Positions 9,817 through 17,961 of a stretch of DNA of 64,000 nucleotides are shown piece by piece (within the stretch, counting starts at the first letter, position 1; every line of letters starts with the position of its first letter). Below the pieces are notes generated by a model. That model worked only from the letters and a program-made list of their open reading frames with translations, did not search any database and had not been told where the DNA came from. A program made the translations under genes and the position numbers. The DNA lies in the NCBI RefSeq assembly GCF_030297555.1, contig NZ_AP028136.1:496001-560000 (forward strand). The letters run 5' to 3'. Origin of the DNA: Polynucleobacter sp. HIN5 (GTDB taxonomy: Bacteria > Pseudomonadota > Gammaproteobacteria > Burkholderiales > Burkholderiaceae).

Positions 9817-10275
9817 ATGAATCGATTAATGACTAAAACACATTTTGTTGCTCTTGCCGCTGCTGCAATGTTGGGTGCATGTGCCACTGGCGATAGCCCC
9901 ACTGGAACTCAGGAAGAAATCAATCAAATTCAGTCGCAGTTGCTGGGCGATATGCCCTTGCCAGCTGGAGCCAAAATTATTGGGTCTGATTCATTAATTA
10001 TTGGCCGTGGTGACGGCTGGGTGGGCCGTGTCAATATCAGTGCTTTACAAGGTGCAACGGATGTATACGCGTTCTTTCAATCCGAGTATCCCAAAGCGGG
10101 GTGGACCACAGTTACTGCCACGAAATCAAAAACCAGTTTCTTGGTGTTTACAAAGGGTGAACGTACCTGTGCGGTTGAAATCAATGAGGGATCGCTGACT
10201 GGTCCTAAATCGATTATCACAATTACTTCTTCGCCTAAAAATGCGAATGTGATTGCGCCAACCCGAAAACCTTAA
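9817..10275 (+). CDS. Small outer-envelope lipoprotein, function unknown
   Basis: 152 residues with a lipoprotein signal peptide: charged start, hydrophobic run, lipobox LGAC with the lipidated cysteine near residue 22. The mature part contains a block [21 protein letters not shown] and a pattern reminiscent of periplasmic proteins with one alpha/beta domain; I recognise no named family. I chose the ATG at 9817 because the upstream part of the frame runs through tRNA-Cys. It has its own promoter. Its stop interlocks with the lexA stop on the other strand (TTAA, 4-base overlap). Confidence 0.85.
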   Translation: MNRLMTKTHFVALAAAAMLGACATGDSPTGTQEEINQIQSQLLGDMPLPAGAKIIGSDSLIIGRGDGWVGRVNISALQGATDVYAFFQSEYPKAGWTTVTATKSKTSFLVFTKGERTCAVEINEGSLTGPKSIITITSSPKNANVIAPTRKP

Positions 10276-10976
10276 AGACCGTTTGCTCGGATTAGCCCAA
10301 CTGCTTGTCCTTCGAGGGCGAAGTTGGAATCTGCGCGAACGATGATGTTCTCAAAGTCAGGATTCTCAGCTTGAAGCTCGAGGTAGGAGCCATTAGCCCC
10401 CTTCTTTTGTTGAAAGCGCTTCACGGTGACTTCATCATCAATGCGAGCAACCACGATGTCACCATTGCGCGCGTCGACAGTCTTTTTAACGGCTAAATAA
10501 TCACCATCGAGAATACCTGCATCACGCATGCTCATCCCTTTGACGCGCAGTAGGTAATCCGCTCCCTTACTAAACAGGCTGGGGTCAACTGGAATATGTT
10601 TCTCAATGTGCTCGATTGCGGTAATGGGTGAGCCTGCAGCGACCCGACCAATCAATGGCAGGGTAAGTTGTTGCAAACTACCCGATGGTAAATTCAATTG
10701 ACGAAAATTTTTACCTTGCGAAAGCGGTTGCATATTTGTAACTCGAATGCCTCGTGAGGTTCCAGGACTTAATTCGATATAGCCCTTTTTGGCCAGAGCA
10801 CGCAAATGCTCCTCGGCAGCGTTGGCGGATGCAAAACCAAGTCGGTTTGCAATTTCAGCGCGGGTTGGAGGAAGTCCGCTTTCTTCGATGGCCAAGGTAA
10901 TGAGCCCCAAAATCTCTTCCTGCCGGGCAGTTAGTTTTGGTAGAGATGAGCTATCAATTACTGTATTTATGTTCAT
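10272..10976 (-). CDS. lexA: SOS repressor LexA
   Basis: Transcriptional repressor of the SOS regulon that self-cleaves when RecA filaments form. The winged-helix DNA-binding domain is at residues 13-80 ([27 protein letters not shown]). The Ala-Gly cleavage site is in GRVAAGSP, the catalytic serine in GMSMRDAGI and the lysine in DEVTVKRF. Length 234 against 202 in E. coli, with a longer N-terminal arm and linker. I chose the ATG at 10976 because the SOS box (10978-10993) and a full promoter lie right before it; the frame extends upstream to 11084 but those residues are not LexA-like. Autoregulated and probably translated from a leaderless mRNA. Confidence 0.95.
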   Translation of the reverse strand: MNINTVIDSSSLPKLTARQEEILGLITLAIEESGLPPTRAEIANRLGFASANAAEEHLRALAKKGYIELSPGTSRGIRVTNMQPLSQGKNFRQLNLPSGSLQQLTLPLIGRVAAGSPITAIEHIEKHIPVDPSLFSKGADYLLRVKGMSMRDAGILDGDYLAVKKTVDARNGDIVVARIDDEVTVKRFQQKKGANGSYLELQAENPDFENIIVRADSNFALEGQAVGLIRANGL

Positions 10977-10977
10977 A

Positions 10978-10993
10978 CTGGGATTGTATACAG
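10978..10993. promoter_or_regulatory. LexA-binding site (SOS box)
   Basis: CTGGGATTGTATACAG fits the CTG-N10-CAG SOS consensus. It begins one base upstream of the lexA ATG and covers the lexA -10 element, so LexA bound here would block its own promoter. It is also 47 bases upstream of the divergent asparaginase start. Confidence 0.85.
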
Positions 10994-11011
10994 TAAAAAA
11001 TGGCATTTCAA
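10983..11011 (-). promoter_or_regulatory. lexA promoter (leaderless)
   Basis: On the minus strand: -35 TTGAAA (11006-11011), exactly 17 bases, -10 TACAAT (10983-10988), then six bases CCCAGT and the lexA ATG. With transcription starting 7 bases after the -10, the start codon is at the 5' end of the mRNA. The -10 lies inside the SOS box. Confidence 0.7.
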
Positions 11012-11028
11012 GAACTTTTGCTTGGTTG

Positions 11029-11034
11029 GATAAT
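11029..11034 (+). promoter_or_regulatory. Candidate -10 of leaderless asparaginase promoter
   Basis: GATAAT ends six bases before the ATG at 11041, with no Shine-Dalgarno sequence between. A poor -35 (TTTCAA, 11006-11011) is 17 bases upstream and is the same block that serves as the lexA -35 on the opposite strand. Confidence 0.45.
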
Positions 11035-11040
11035 TCCAAG

Positions 11041-12027
11041 ATGTCAAATTTCTCTATTCCTTTACACATTTTGGTGATCGGCACCGGCGGTACGATCGCT
11101 GGCCTAAAGACCGTTTCAGGCAGGGGGTATCAAGCTGGTCAAGTGCCGATTTCAACCCTTTTGACCCAGATTAATAGCAAATTTCCCCTAAAAAACATGC
11201 AGTTATCAAATATTGATAGCTGTGATTTGAGTGAGCCCCTTCTAAGCGAATTAGGCATCCAGGTTCGCACGGGACTAGCAGACCCCGATGTAATAGGGAT
11301 CGTAATTACCCATGGCACCGATACGATGGAAGAAACGGCTACTTTCTTGGAGTTTGTTTGCGGTGGATCTGCCAGAAATTTCGGCAAGAAGGTCGTTTTA
11401 ACTGGAGCGATGCTCCCTTCTGATCATCGCGAGGCCGATGGCCCGCAGAATTTATCCAATGCAATTGAATTTGCTGGGAAAAGGGATGGTCAAAGTGGAA
11501 TTTGGGCTGTGATGGGCTCTGAGCCAATACCGGGCCTTGCTTTGGTCAAGGGACATAGCTCTCAGACGAACGCCTTTTTTGGGGAAGCGCTGCCTAATGA
11601 TTGGGTTCAAGTTAGCAATGACTTACCAATACCACTAGACAATCAATGGCCCTGGGTTGAAATTATTACAAGTCACGTAGGCGCCAGACCAGAAACCATT
11701 ACCTTTTTAAAGAATCATGGGGTTCAGGGCATTGTTCTAGCAGGCACTGGTGCTGGTACCGTGCATGAGAACCTTGCGCCCGCTCTGGAGCAGTTTATGA
11801 AGGCTGGTGGAGCCGTGGTGCGTGCCTCCCGAATCGGTAGGGGCTATATTGGTGGAAGTCTTGCCAATGGCCGATTAGCAAAGGCATTGAGCGCGGGTTA
11901 TTTAAATCCTGCAAAAGCCCGTATTGCTTTGCAGCTAGCCTTATTCGCTAGCACCCAATCAGGTGCTAATCCATTGAGTTGGCAGGATTATTTTGCTAGA
12001 ATAGTGGGCTTGCCGGAATTTCGGTAA
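11041..12027 (+). CDS. ansA: L-asparaginase
   Basis: Hydrolyses L-asparagine to aspartate and ammonia. The 328-residue protein carries both threonine active-site motifs: GTGGTIAG (residues 13-20) and [11 protein letters not shown] (about residues 85-95). No signal peptide is visible, which argues for the cytoplasmic form. I chose the ATG at 11041; the longer frame back to 10789 runs antisense through lexA and is not asparaginase-like. It is divergent from lexA with a 64-base gap holding the SOS box, so SOS control is possible but unproven. The symbol follows the bacterial type I convention and is tentative. Confidence 0.9.
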   Translation: MSNFSIPLHILVIGTGGTIAGLKTVSGRGYQAGQVPISTLLTQINSKFPLKNMQLSNIDSCDLSEPLLSELGIQVRTGLADPDVIGIVITHGTDTMEETATFLEFVCGGSARNFGKKVVLTGAMLPSDHREADGPQNLSNAIEFAGKRDGQSGIWAVMGSEPIPGLALVKGHSSQTNAFFGEALPNDWVQVSNDLPIPLDNQWPWVEIITSHVGARPETITFLKNHGVQGIVLAGTGAGTVHENLAPALEQFMKAGGAVVRASRIGRGYIGGSLANGRLAKALSAGYLNPAKARIALQLALFASTQSGANPLSWQDYFARIVGLPEFR

Positions 12028-12129
12028 GTAATTTAAACAATTTGTTCCACCCTTGCTGCACTGGTGCTTGATTCTTGACAGCGGAATTAAGCAAGACGCC
12101 TAGGCAGTTTTATCCATAAGGAGTGATTA

Positions 12130-12501
12130 ATGCGTCATTATGAAATCGTTTTTATCGTCCATCCGGACCAAAGCGAGCAGGTTCCAGCGATGATTGATCG
12201 CTACAAGTCGATCCTAACCACCCATGGTGGCAAAGTGCATCGCATCGAAGATTGGGGCCGTCGTCAGATGGCTTACATGATCGACAAGCTTGCTAAAGCG
12301 CACTACGTTTGTATGAATATTGAATGCGATCAAAAAACGCTTGAAGAACTCGAGCATGCATTTAAGTTCAATGATGCGGTGTTGCGTCATCTCATTGTCA
12401 AGATGAAGAAGGCTGAGACTGAGCCATCCATCATGATGAAAGAGGTGCAGCGCGAGGAAGCTCGTAAGCTTGCCCAAGCTGACGCACCGGCAGCAGTCTA
12501 A
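12130..12501 (+). CDS. rpsF: 30S ribosomal protein S6
   Basis: Small-subunit protein that pairs with S18 on the platform of the 30S. The 123 residues start with the classic [19 protein letters not shown] and contain [18 protein letters not shown] strong AAGGAG Shine-Dalgarno lies seven bases before the ATG. A perfect TTGACA (12075-12080) is upstream, but I see no matching -10. First gene of rpsF-priB-rpsR-rplI, the usual proteobacterial order. Confidence 0.97.
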   Translation: MRHYEIVFIVHPDQSEQVPAMIDRYKSILTTHGGKVHRIEDWGRRQMAYMIDKLAKAHYVCMNIECDQKTLEELEHAFKFNDAVLRHLIVKMKKAETEPSIMMKEVQREEARKLAQADAPAAV

Positions 12502-12546
12502 TTATTGTTGAAAAGGAGACTTTGATTCGTAAAAGTCGGTCTGATT

Positions 12547-12852
12547 GTGAAGCGTAGTTCAAACCTTCTCATCCTGACTGCTTCTCTGATCGCAAAAGAC
12601 GCCATTCGATATACCCCAGCAGGTTTGCCAGTCATTCATTGTCAGTTACATCATGACGGTGAGTTAAGTGAAGCAAAGCAAATTCGGCAAGTTCGGATGA
12701 ATGTTGAGGCAGTAGCGGTTGGTGATGTTCATCGAGAGTTACTAACGATGGATTTGGGAGCAGTGGCAGTTTTTGAAGGGTTCTTAACGCAAAAGACTTT
12801 ACGAAATGAGCGCCTCGTTTTTCATATTACGAAGATCACATTGAATGAATAG
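12547..12852 (+). CDS. priB: Primosomal replication protein N (PriB)
   Basis: Single-strand-binding OB-fold protein related to SSB, part of the PriA-dependent replication restart primosome. The 101 residues begin NLLILTASLIAKDAIRYTPAGLPV, typical of PriB. The start is GTG at 12547; only non-canonical CTG and ATT codons lie in frame between it and an upstream stop. The AAGGAG at 12513-12518 is too far upstream to serve it, so translation may be coupled to rpsF. Location between rpsF and rpsR is the conserved priB locus. Confidence 0.93.
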   Translation: MKRSSNLLILTASLIAKDAIRYTPAGLPVIHCQLHHDGELSEAKQIRQVRMNVEAVAVGDVHRELLTMDLGAVAVFEGFLTQKTLRNERLVFHITKITLNE

Positions 12853-12861
12853 GAAACCATT

Positions 12862-13143
12862 ATGGCTTTTGGAAAAATGAACAAAAAGACAGACTTCAAA
12901 AAGAAGCCTGCACAAAACCCACTTTTTAAACGGAAGCGTTATTGCCGCTTTACGGTTGGTGGCGTTGAGCAAATTGACTACAAGGATGTCGATACGCTCA
13001 AAGATTTTATTGGCGAGAACGCCAAGATTACCCCAGCTCGTTTAACGGGTACCAAGGCGTTGTATCAGCGTCAGTTGGATACCGCGATTAAACGCGCTCG
13101 CTTTTTGGCATTACTGCCATTCTCAGATCAACATAAGAAATAA
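12862..13143 (+). CDS. rpsR: 30S ribosomal protein S18
   Basis: Binds next to S6 on the 30S platform. The 93-residue protein has the S18 core ([38 protein letters not shown]). Compared with E. coli S18 (75 residues) it has a basic N-terminal extension of about 18 residues, as usual in Burkholderiales. Nine bases after priB, 13 before rplI. Confidence 0.97.
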   Translation: MAFGKMNKKTDFKKKPAQNPLFKRKRYCRFTVGGVEQIDYKDVDTLKDFIGENAKITPARLTGTKALYQRQLDTAIKRARFLALLPFSDQHKK

Positions 13144-13156
13144 TTAGGAGCCCACG

Positions 13157-13609
13157 ATGCAAGTTATTCTGCTTGAGAAGGTAACCAATTTGGGCAACCT
13201 TGGTGATGTCGTTCGAGTCAAAGATGGTTTTGCTCGCAACTTTTTAATTCCTCAGCGTAAAGCGCGTCGTGCAACCGAGGCAGCCATTGCTGACTTTGCT
13301 GCTCGTCGTGCCGAGCTTGAGAAGATTGCTGCTGAGAAGCTCGCAGCTGCGCAAGCGGTTGGTGAGAAGCTTAAAGGTTTAGTGTTGGAGATTAGTCAAA
13401 AGGCCGGCGTTGATGGTCGTTTATTTGGCTCGGTCACCAACCACGATATCGCTGAAGCCTTGGCTAAAAAGAGTTTTCAAATTGAAAAAGCGGCAGTTCG
13501 GATGCCAACCGGCCCATTGAAAGTGGTCGGCGACCACCCAGTGGCTGTTGCTGTTCATACAGACGTTGTGGTTGATATTAATATTCGTGTGATCGGTGAG
13601 CAGGCCTAG
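13157..13609 (+). CDS. rplI: 50S ribosomal protein L9
   Basis: Two-domain large-subunit protein at the base of the L1 stalk. The N-terminal domain reads [19 protein letters not shown] with the signature continuing to about residue 30; a long connecting helix rich in Ala, Glu and Lys follows, then the C-terminal domain ([16 protein letters not shown]). Length 150 is normal. Shine-Dalgarno AGGAG before the ATG. dnaB follows after 22 bases. Confidence 0.97.
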   Translation: MQVILLEKVTNLGNLGDVVRVKDGFARNFLIPQRKARRATEAAIADFAARRAELEKIAAEKLAAAQAVGEKLKGLVLEISQKAGVDGRLFGSVTNHDIAEALAKKSFQIEKAAVRMPTGPLKVVGDHPVAVAVHTDVVVDINIRVIGEQA

Positions 13610-13619
13610 TTGACTTCGG

Positions 13620-13625
13620 TACACT
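13620..13625 (+). promoter_or_regulatory. Candidate -10 of leaderless dnaB promoter
   Basis: TACACT ends exactly six bases before the dnaB ATG (spacer AGTTCC). There is no Shine-Dalgarno sequence. The block is nearly the same as that before the MFS gene (TAAACT, AGTGCC, ATG). The -35 is not evident. Confidence 0.45.
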
Positions 13626-13631
13626 AGTTCC

Positions 13632-15077
13632 ATGGCTGAACCTCGCAACCGTCCCGTAGCAATGAACCCAGGCATGCCTGGGCCTGGCGATGCGGTTGTG
13701 CAGGCTCTCAAAGTCCCACCCCATTCCGTCGAGGCTGAGCAATCGGTTCTCGGCGGTTTGCTTTTGGATAACACTGCATGGGATCGTTTAGGCGGCATCC
13801 TCTCTGAGCGGGATTTCTATCGTAGCGAGCATGCCCTGATTTATCGGGTCATCGAGCGTTTAATCGGCGATAACCGACCGGCCGATGTGATCACTGTGTT
13901 TGAGGCGATCAAGAATGAGCCCGAGGCGGATCTCATCGGTATCGATTATTTAAATTCTTTAGCGCAAAACACCCCAAGTGCAGCCAATATCAAAGGCTAT
14001 GCAGAAATCATTCGGGATCGCAGTATCCTGCGGCGCTTGATTGAGGTCTCAGACAGTATTGTCAATACAGCATTTATGCCCGAGGGCCGCTCGGTTCGCA
14101 CTTTGCTGGATGAGGCAGAATCCCGCATTTTGCAAATTGGTGAAGAGGGTAGTCGCAAAGCCGATTACCTGGAAATCGAACCCCTCTTGAAAGCAGTGGT
14201 TGCGCGCATTGATGAACTGTATAACCGCGATGGTGGCAGCGACATTACTGGAATCGCAACTGGTTTTATTGATCTCGATAAACAAACCAGTGGTTTGCAA
14301 AAAGGCGATCTGGTCATTGTGGCTGGCAGACCCTCGATGGGTAAGACCGCGTTAGCCCTAAACTTTGCTGAGAATGTGGCTTTACATGAAGGTCTTCCAG
14401 TGGTTGTGTTTTCGATGGAGATGTCCGGAGCCCAACTAGCAACTCGTTTACTTGGATCCGTCGGTCGAGTTGACCAAAGTCGGATGCGGACTGGTAAATT
14501 AAACGATGATGAATGGCCACGTGTCACTGATGCGATTGCGCGTCTGAGTAATACCCAAATCCTCATTGATGAGACCGGTTCCTTAACCTGCCTTGAGTTA
14601 CGTGCGCGGGCACGCCGCATCGCACGTAATTATGGCGGCACCTTAGGAATGGTTGTGGTCGATTACCTACAATTAATGAGTGGAAGTTCGGGCGGTAGTG
14701 GAGAAAACAGAGCCACTGAAATTTCTGAGATCTCACGTTCTTTAAAGTCGCTGGCCAAAGAGTTGCAGTGCCCAGTGGTGGCTTTATCTCAGCTCAATCG
14801 TGGTCTTGAGCAACGTCCTAATAAACGACCTGTCATGTCGGATCTGCGAGAGTCTGGAGCCATTGAGCAAGACGCTGATTTAATCCTGTTTATTTATCGT
14901 GATGAGGTATATCACCCTGACACCACAACCGATAAAGGTGTTGCCGAGGTCATTATTGGCAAGCAACGTAATGGTCCAATTGGTACGGTTCGCCTGAGTT
15001 GGCAAGGGCAGTTCACCAAGTTCGATAATTTGGCCCCCAATACGCCTTCGTATGGCGGCGGCTTTAGCCCCTTTTAA
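13632..15077 (+). CDS. dnaB: Replicative DNA helicase DnaB
   Basis: Hexameric 5'-3' helicase of the replication fork. The N-terminal domain (about residues 25-130) starts VPPHSVEAEQSVLGGLLLDN. The RecA-like C-terminal domain has Walker A GRPSMGKT (near residue 233), Walker B VVVDYLQLMS (near residue 340) and the arginine-finger region near GKQRNGPIG. Length 481 is normal; the first 25 residues form a Pro/Gly-rich extension. Its stop interlocks with the stop of the NlpC/P60 gene (TTAA). Confidence 0.96.
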   Translation: MAEPRNRPVAMNPGMPGPGDAVVQALKVPPHSVEAEQSVLGGLLLDNTAWDRLGGILSERDFYRSEHALIYRVIERLIGDNRPADVITVFEAIKNEPEADLIGIDYLNSLAQNTPSAANIKGYAEIIRDRSILRRLIEVSDSIVNTAFMPEGRSVRTLLDEAESRILQIGEEGSRKADYLEIEPLLKAVVARIDELYNRDGGSDITGIATGFIDLDKQTSGLQKGDLVIVAGRPSMGKTALALNFAENVALHEGLPVVVFSMEMSGAQLATRLLGSVGRVDQSRMRTGKLNDDEWPRVTDAIARLSNTQILIDETGSLTCLELRARARRIARNYGGTLGMVVVDYLQLMSGSSGGSGENRATEISEISRSLKSLAKELQCPVVALSQLNRGLEQRPNKRPVMSDLRESGAIEQDADLILFIYRDEVYHPDTTTDKGVAEVIIGKQRNGPIGTVRLSWQGQFTKFDNLAPNTPSYGGGFSPF

Positions 15078-15607
15078 TTACTTGTAATTCGGCGGGCTTC
15101 GGTATAACGCGCTGCCCAGTACGGCGAATCAATCCGTTCAAGGCGGACCGTTCCTCCTGCGCTGGGAGCGTGCACAAAACGACCTTGGCCGACATAAATT
15201 CCAGCGTGAGAGTGGCGCTCACCAGTGGTATTAAAGAACACTAAGTCACCGGGCGCAGGAGCCTGTTGCCCAATACCTTTGCCAACATTACTCATTTGCT
15301 GAATCGTTCTTGGTAGCTTGATGCCCGAACTATTTTGATACACATAAACGATTAATCCACTGCAATCAAAACCGCCGGCTGGGGTATTGCCGCCATAGCG
15401 ATAAGGCACTCCTACTAAACCCATTGCAGCGATCGAAATACCCTCATTACCGGCGCTTGTATCGTTTTTAAAGTGGGCAATACGCGGGTTACTGACAACC
15501 CCCCCAGATTTATGCGTTGGGGTGGTGGAGCAAGCACTGAGTGTTAATACACTCAGTGCAACCACTACTGTAACTAGTAAATTGGTATTACAGTGCTTCA
15601 GCTGCAT
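15074..15607 (-). CDS. NlpC/P60-family lipoprotein, putative murein endopeptidase
   Basis: Lipoprotein peptidase of the NlpC/P60 family, likely cutting peptidoglycan cross-bridges in the periplasm. The signal peptide ends in LSAC (cysteine near residue 26). The catalytic cysteine is in GGFDCSGLIVYVYQ, the histidine in RHSHAGIYVGQG and the third polar residue in GRFVHAPSAGG, so the triad looks complete. 177 residues, similar to E. coli MepS/Spr. The start overlaps the end of the PhoH-like gene by 20 bases on the same strand, so the two are probably co-transcribed. Confidence 0.9.
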   Translation of the reverse strand: MQLKHCNTNLLVTVVVALSVLTLSACSTTPTHKSGGVVSNPRIAHFKNDTSAGNEGISIAAMGLVGVPYRYGGNTPAGGFDCSGLIVYVYQNSSGIKLPRTIQQMSNVGKGIGQQAPAPGDLVFFNTTGERHSHAGIYVGQGRFVHAPSAGGTVRLERIDSPYWAARYTEARRITSN

Positions 15608-17252
15608 GATCGGCTAGTCGCGAACGTTCGCCACGAGCCAAAGTGATATGACCGCTGTGACGCCAACCTTTAAAACGATCGACCACATAGGTAAGGCCGG
15701 ATGAGCCCTCGGTAAGATAAGGAGTATCAATTTGGGCAATGTTCCCAAGGCAAACAATTTTGGTTCCAGGGCCAGCTCGTGTAACAAGCGTTTTCATCTG
15801 TTTAGGTGTTAAGTTCTGCGCTTCATCAATAATCAGAAATTTACTCACAAATGTACGACCTCGCATGAAGTTCATGCTTTTAACCTTAATCCGAGAACGG
15901 ATCAGTTCTTGTGTGGCAGCGCGACCCCATTCTCCTGCAGTGTCGTCACTACGATGTAATACTTCTAAGTTGTCGTCAAAGGCACCCATCCAGGGCTGCA
16001 TTTTTTCTTCTTCGGTGCCTGGTAAAAATCCAATATCTTCACCGACTGGAACGGTTGCTCGAGTAATGATGATCTCGTTGTAGCGTTTACTATCCAATAC
16101 TTGCTCAAGACCAGCTGCAAGGGCAAGTAAGGTTTTGCCGGTACCAGCTTGACCGAGCAGGGTTACAAAATCAATATCTGGATTCATGAGGAGATTCATG
16201 GCAAAGTTTTGCTCGCGATTACGCGCGGTGATACTCCACACATTATTTTTCTGATGGGAGTAATCCTTCAGAGTTTGAAGCAAAGCGGTCTTACCATTGA
16301 TTTCTCGAACCAGGGCATAAAAGGGTGTCGTGCCGTCCGGATTTTCTTGATAAACAAATTGATTGATGAGCATGCTGGGCACCAGTGGGCCAGTAACCCG
16401 GTAAAACATGGTGCCGCTCTTGCCGTCCGCCCAGCTTTCCATAGCTTTGCCATGCTTAGGCCAAAAGTCACTCGGTAGTGCCATCACACCCGAGTACATT
16501 AAATCCCGATCTTCTAAAACCTGGTCATTAAAGTAATCCTCGGCCGGAAGACCCAGAGCTCTCGCCTTGATCCGCATATTGATATCTTTGGATACCAAAA
16601 CCACTTCTTGCTGAGGTTTGGCTTTTTGCAGATCACGCACTACCCCTAAAATGAGGTTATCGCCTTTACCCTCGGGCAGCCCTTCGGGAAGAGGCGAGGT
16701 GGAAAACTGGGTCTGGAAAAATAATCGTCCGGTTGCGTCTTGGTTACCCAATTTGTTGAGCGGAATTCCTTCATCAAGCTGACCGCTGGTACCGGCAATG
16801 AGCTGATCAAGCGAGCGACTCACCATGCGAGCATTACGTGCAACCTCACTCATTCCCTTTTTATGGTTGTCGAGTTCCTCAAGGGTTGTCATGGGCAGAT
16901 ACAAATCGTGCTCCTCAAACCGAAAGAGTGAGGAGGGATCATGCATTAATACATTGGTATCTAAGACAAATAGACTTGGTGGACCTGTGCGCACCGTGCG
17001 CTTTGGCCGCTCTGGCTTGGAGTCCAATTGCTTTTCAAGGTATTGGGCTGGAGCAATGGTCTTAATCTGTTCCAATGCTGCCTCGGCGGCTGACAGATCA
17101 TCGTCCATATCAATATTTGGTTCTACCTCTTCGGCCCAGCTTGGCGCCTGTACCTTTTTTACCTTCTTGGGAGGATTTTTGAGATCCGGCGTTTTCTGAC
17201 GACTTAAATTGACTTGATCGGCAATTTGGGTGGGCAGTGGAGGTAATGGCAT
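15588..17252 (-). CDS. PIN-PhoH family RNA-linked ATPase
   Basis: Two-domain protein: an N-terminal PIN nuclease domain (VLDTNVLMHDPSSLFRFEEH, about residues 95-114, with acidic residues through about 215) fused to a PhoH ATPase domain (Walker A GQAGTGKT near residue 367, DEAQNLT near residue 473). PIN-PhoH proteins are thought to unwind and cut RNA; no substrate is known here. 554 residues. The start has a Shine-Dalgarno AGGAGA, and an intrinsic terminator lies 20-54 bases upstream, so transcription must begin after it or pass through it. Shares its 3' end with the NlpC/P60 gene. Confidence 0.9.
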   Translation of the reverse strand: MPLPPLPTQIADQVNLSRQKTPDLKNPPKKVKKVQAPSWAEEVEPNIDMDDDLSAAEAALEQIKTIAPAQYLEKQLDSKPERPKRTVRTGPPSLFVLDTNVLMHDPSSLFRFEEHDLYLPMTTLEELDNHKKGMSEVARNARMVSRSLDQLIAGTSGQLDEGIPLNKLGNQDATGRLFFQTQFSTSPLPEGLPEGKGDNLILGVVRDLQKAKPQQEVVLVSKDINMRIKARALGLPAEDYFNDQVLEDRDLMYSGVMALPSDFWPKHGKAMESWADGKSGTMFYRVTGPLVPSMLINQFVYQENPDGTTPFYALVREINGKTALLQTLKDYSHQKNNVWSITARNREQNFAMNLLMNPDIDFVTLLGQAGTGKTLLALAAGLEQVLDSKRYNEIIITRATVPVGEDIGFLPGTEEEKMQPWMGAFDDNLEVLHRSDDTAGEWGRAATQELIRSRIKVKSMNFMRGRTFVSKFLIIDEAQNLTPKQMKTLVTRAGPGTKIVCLGNIAQIDTPYLTEGSSGLTYVVDRFKGWRHSGHITLARGERSRLADHAAEAL

Positions 17253-17271
17253 GCGAGAACTTCTCCTAAAT

Positions 17272-17306
17272 GAAAAAACCGCCTACTAAGAGCGAAAGGC
17301 GGTTTT
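17272..17306 (-). terminator. Intrinsic terminator upstream of phoH-like gene
   Basis: Minus strand: stem AAAACCGCC / GGCGGTTTT around a 14-base loop, running into TTTTTT. It closes the transcript of bcp and/or of the RNA candidate just upstream. Because it is only 20 bases from the phoH-like ATG, it could also act as an attenuator for that gene. Confidence 0.8.
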
Positions 17307-17472
17307 GAGGGGTGACGCAGTGGGCGGGGTAATATGCACGATTTACAAGGGGGCCGGTGTCCCATCGTGGTCTAGATAGACCCCGGTAAGGGTTTAATGG
17401 CATCCATCGCTTACGGTGCATATAGCCATACTGTAACCCAAATTGATGTCTTTGCAAGTACCGTATAAATCC
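17307..17472 (-). ncRNA. Candidate structured RNA between bcp and phoH-like gene
   Basis: 166 bases without a convincing coding frame, bounded by the bcp stop and a strong terminator. On the minus strand ATATGCAC and GTGCATAT, about 75 bases apart, form a perfect 8-bp long-range stem. Between them lies a hairpin GGTCT-ATCT-AGACC enclosed by CCGG/CCGG. With the terminator the RNA would be about 190-200 nt. I do not recognise the family; length and rod shape would suit a 6S-type RNA, but a bcp 3' UTR or a phoH leader are equally possible. No good promoter is visible at its 5' side. Confidence 0.4.
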
Positions 17473-17940
17473 CTAGGACATAGCCTTGGCGGCAGCGAGC
17501 ACTTCGGCCACATGGCCTGCAACCTTAATACCGCGCCACTCCTTTTGGAGAAGGCCTTTGCTGTCAAACAGGAAGGTGCTACGGTCAACACCACGAACTT
17601 GTTTGCCGTACATATTTTTCATTTTGATGACATTAAAGATCGTGCATAGTTTTTCTTCGGTATCGGCAACCAATTCAAAGGGTAGCCCTAATTTTTGGCG
17701 AAAGTTCTCATGTGAACGCAAATTATCCCGGGACACCCCAACCACCAAAGCATTGGCTTGATTAAATGCATCAATATGATCCCGAAATTCTCCTGCCTCC
17801 ACCGTGCATCCTGGTGTTGAATCTTTAGGATAAAAATAGAGCACTAGTTTTTTGCCTTGGTATGCTTTTGGCGAAAAGGTGAGGTTAGATGTTGCCGGGA
17901 TCTCACACATTGGCATCGTCTGCCCAATCTTAATCGTCAT
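17473..17940 (-). CDS. bcp: Thioredoxin-dependent thiol peroxidase (Bcp/PrxQ)
   Basis: Peroxiredoxin that reduces hydrogen peroxide and organic peroxides. The peroxidatic cysteine is in STPGCTVEAGEFRD (about residue 45). The resolving cysteine usually found five residues later in E. coli-type Bcp is glycine here, so the enzyme likely works as a 1-Cys type or uses another cysteine. I chose ATG 17940 (MTIKIGQ) because GAGGGG stands seven bases upstream; in-frame ATGs at 17946 and 17958 are alternatives. 155 residues. It is downstream of arnD on the same strand. Confidence 0.92.
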   Translation of the reverse strand: MTIKIGQTMPMCEIPATSNLTFSPKAYQGKKLVLYFYPKDSTPGCTVEAGEFRDHIDAFNQANALVVGVSRDNLRSHENFRQKLGLPFELVADTEEKLCTIFNVIKMKNMYGKQVRGVDRSTFLFDSKGLLQKEWRGIKVAGHVAEVLAAAKAMS

Positions 17941-17961
17941 CGTCATTCCCCTCGTCAATGG

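Noticed and set aside
10789..11040. N-terminal extension of the asparaginase frame
   Set aside because: It runs antisense through lexA and its promoter; asparaginase similarity starts just after ATG 11041.
10977..11084. 36-residue N-terminal extension of LexA
   Set aside because: It would place the SOS box and the full promoter inside the coding region, and the residues do not resemble LexA.
12075..12103. Sigma-70 promoter for rpsF based on a perfect TTGACA
   Set aside because: No acceptable -10 is found at 15-19 bases; the hexamer alone is weak evidence.
16825..17199. 124-codon frame on the plus strand
   Set aside because: It is antisense to the well-supported PIN-PhoH gene and has no family resemblance; the same holds for the 13421-13798 and 39679-40249 shadow frames.
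17307..17472. Plus-strand riboswitch
   Set aside because: No plus-strand gene follows; both flanking genes and the strong terminator are on the minus strand.
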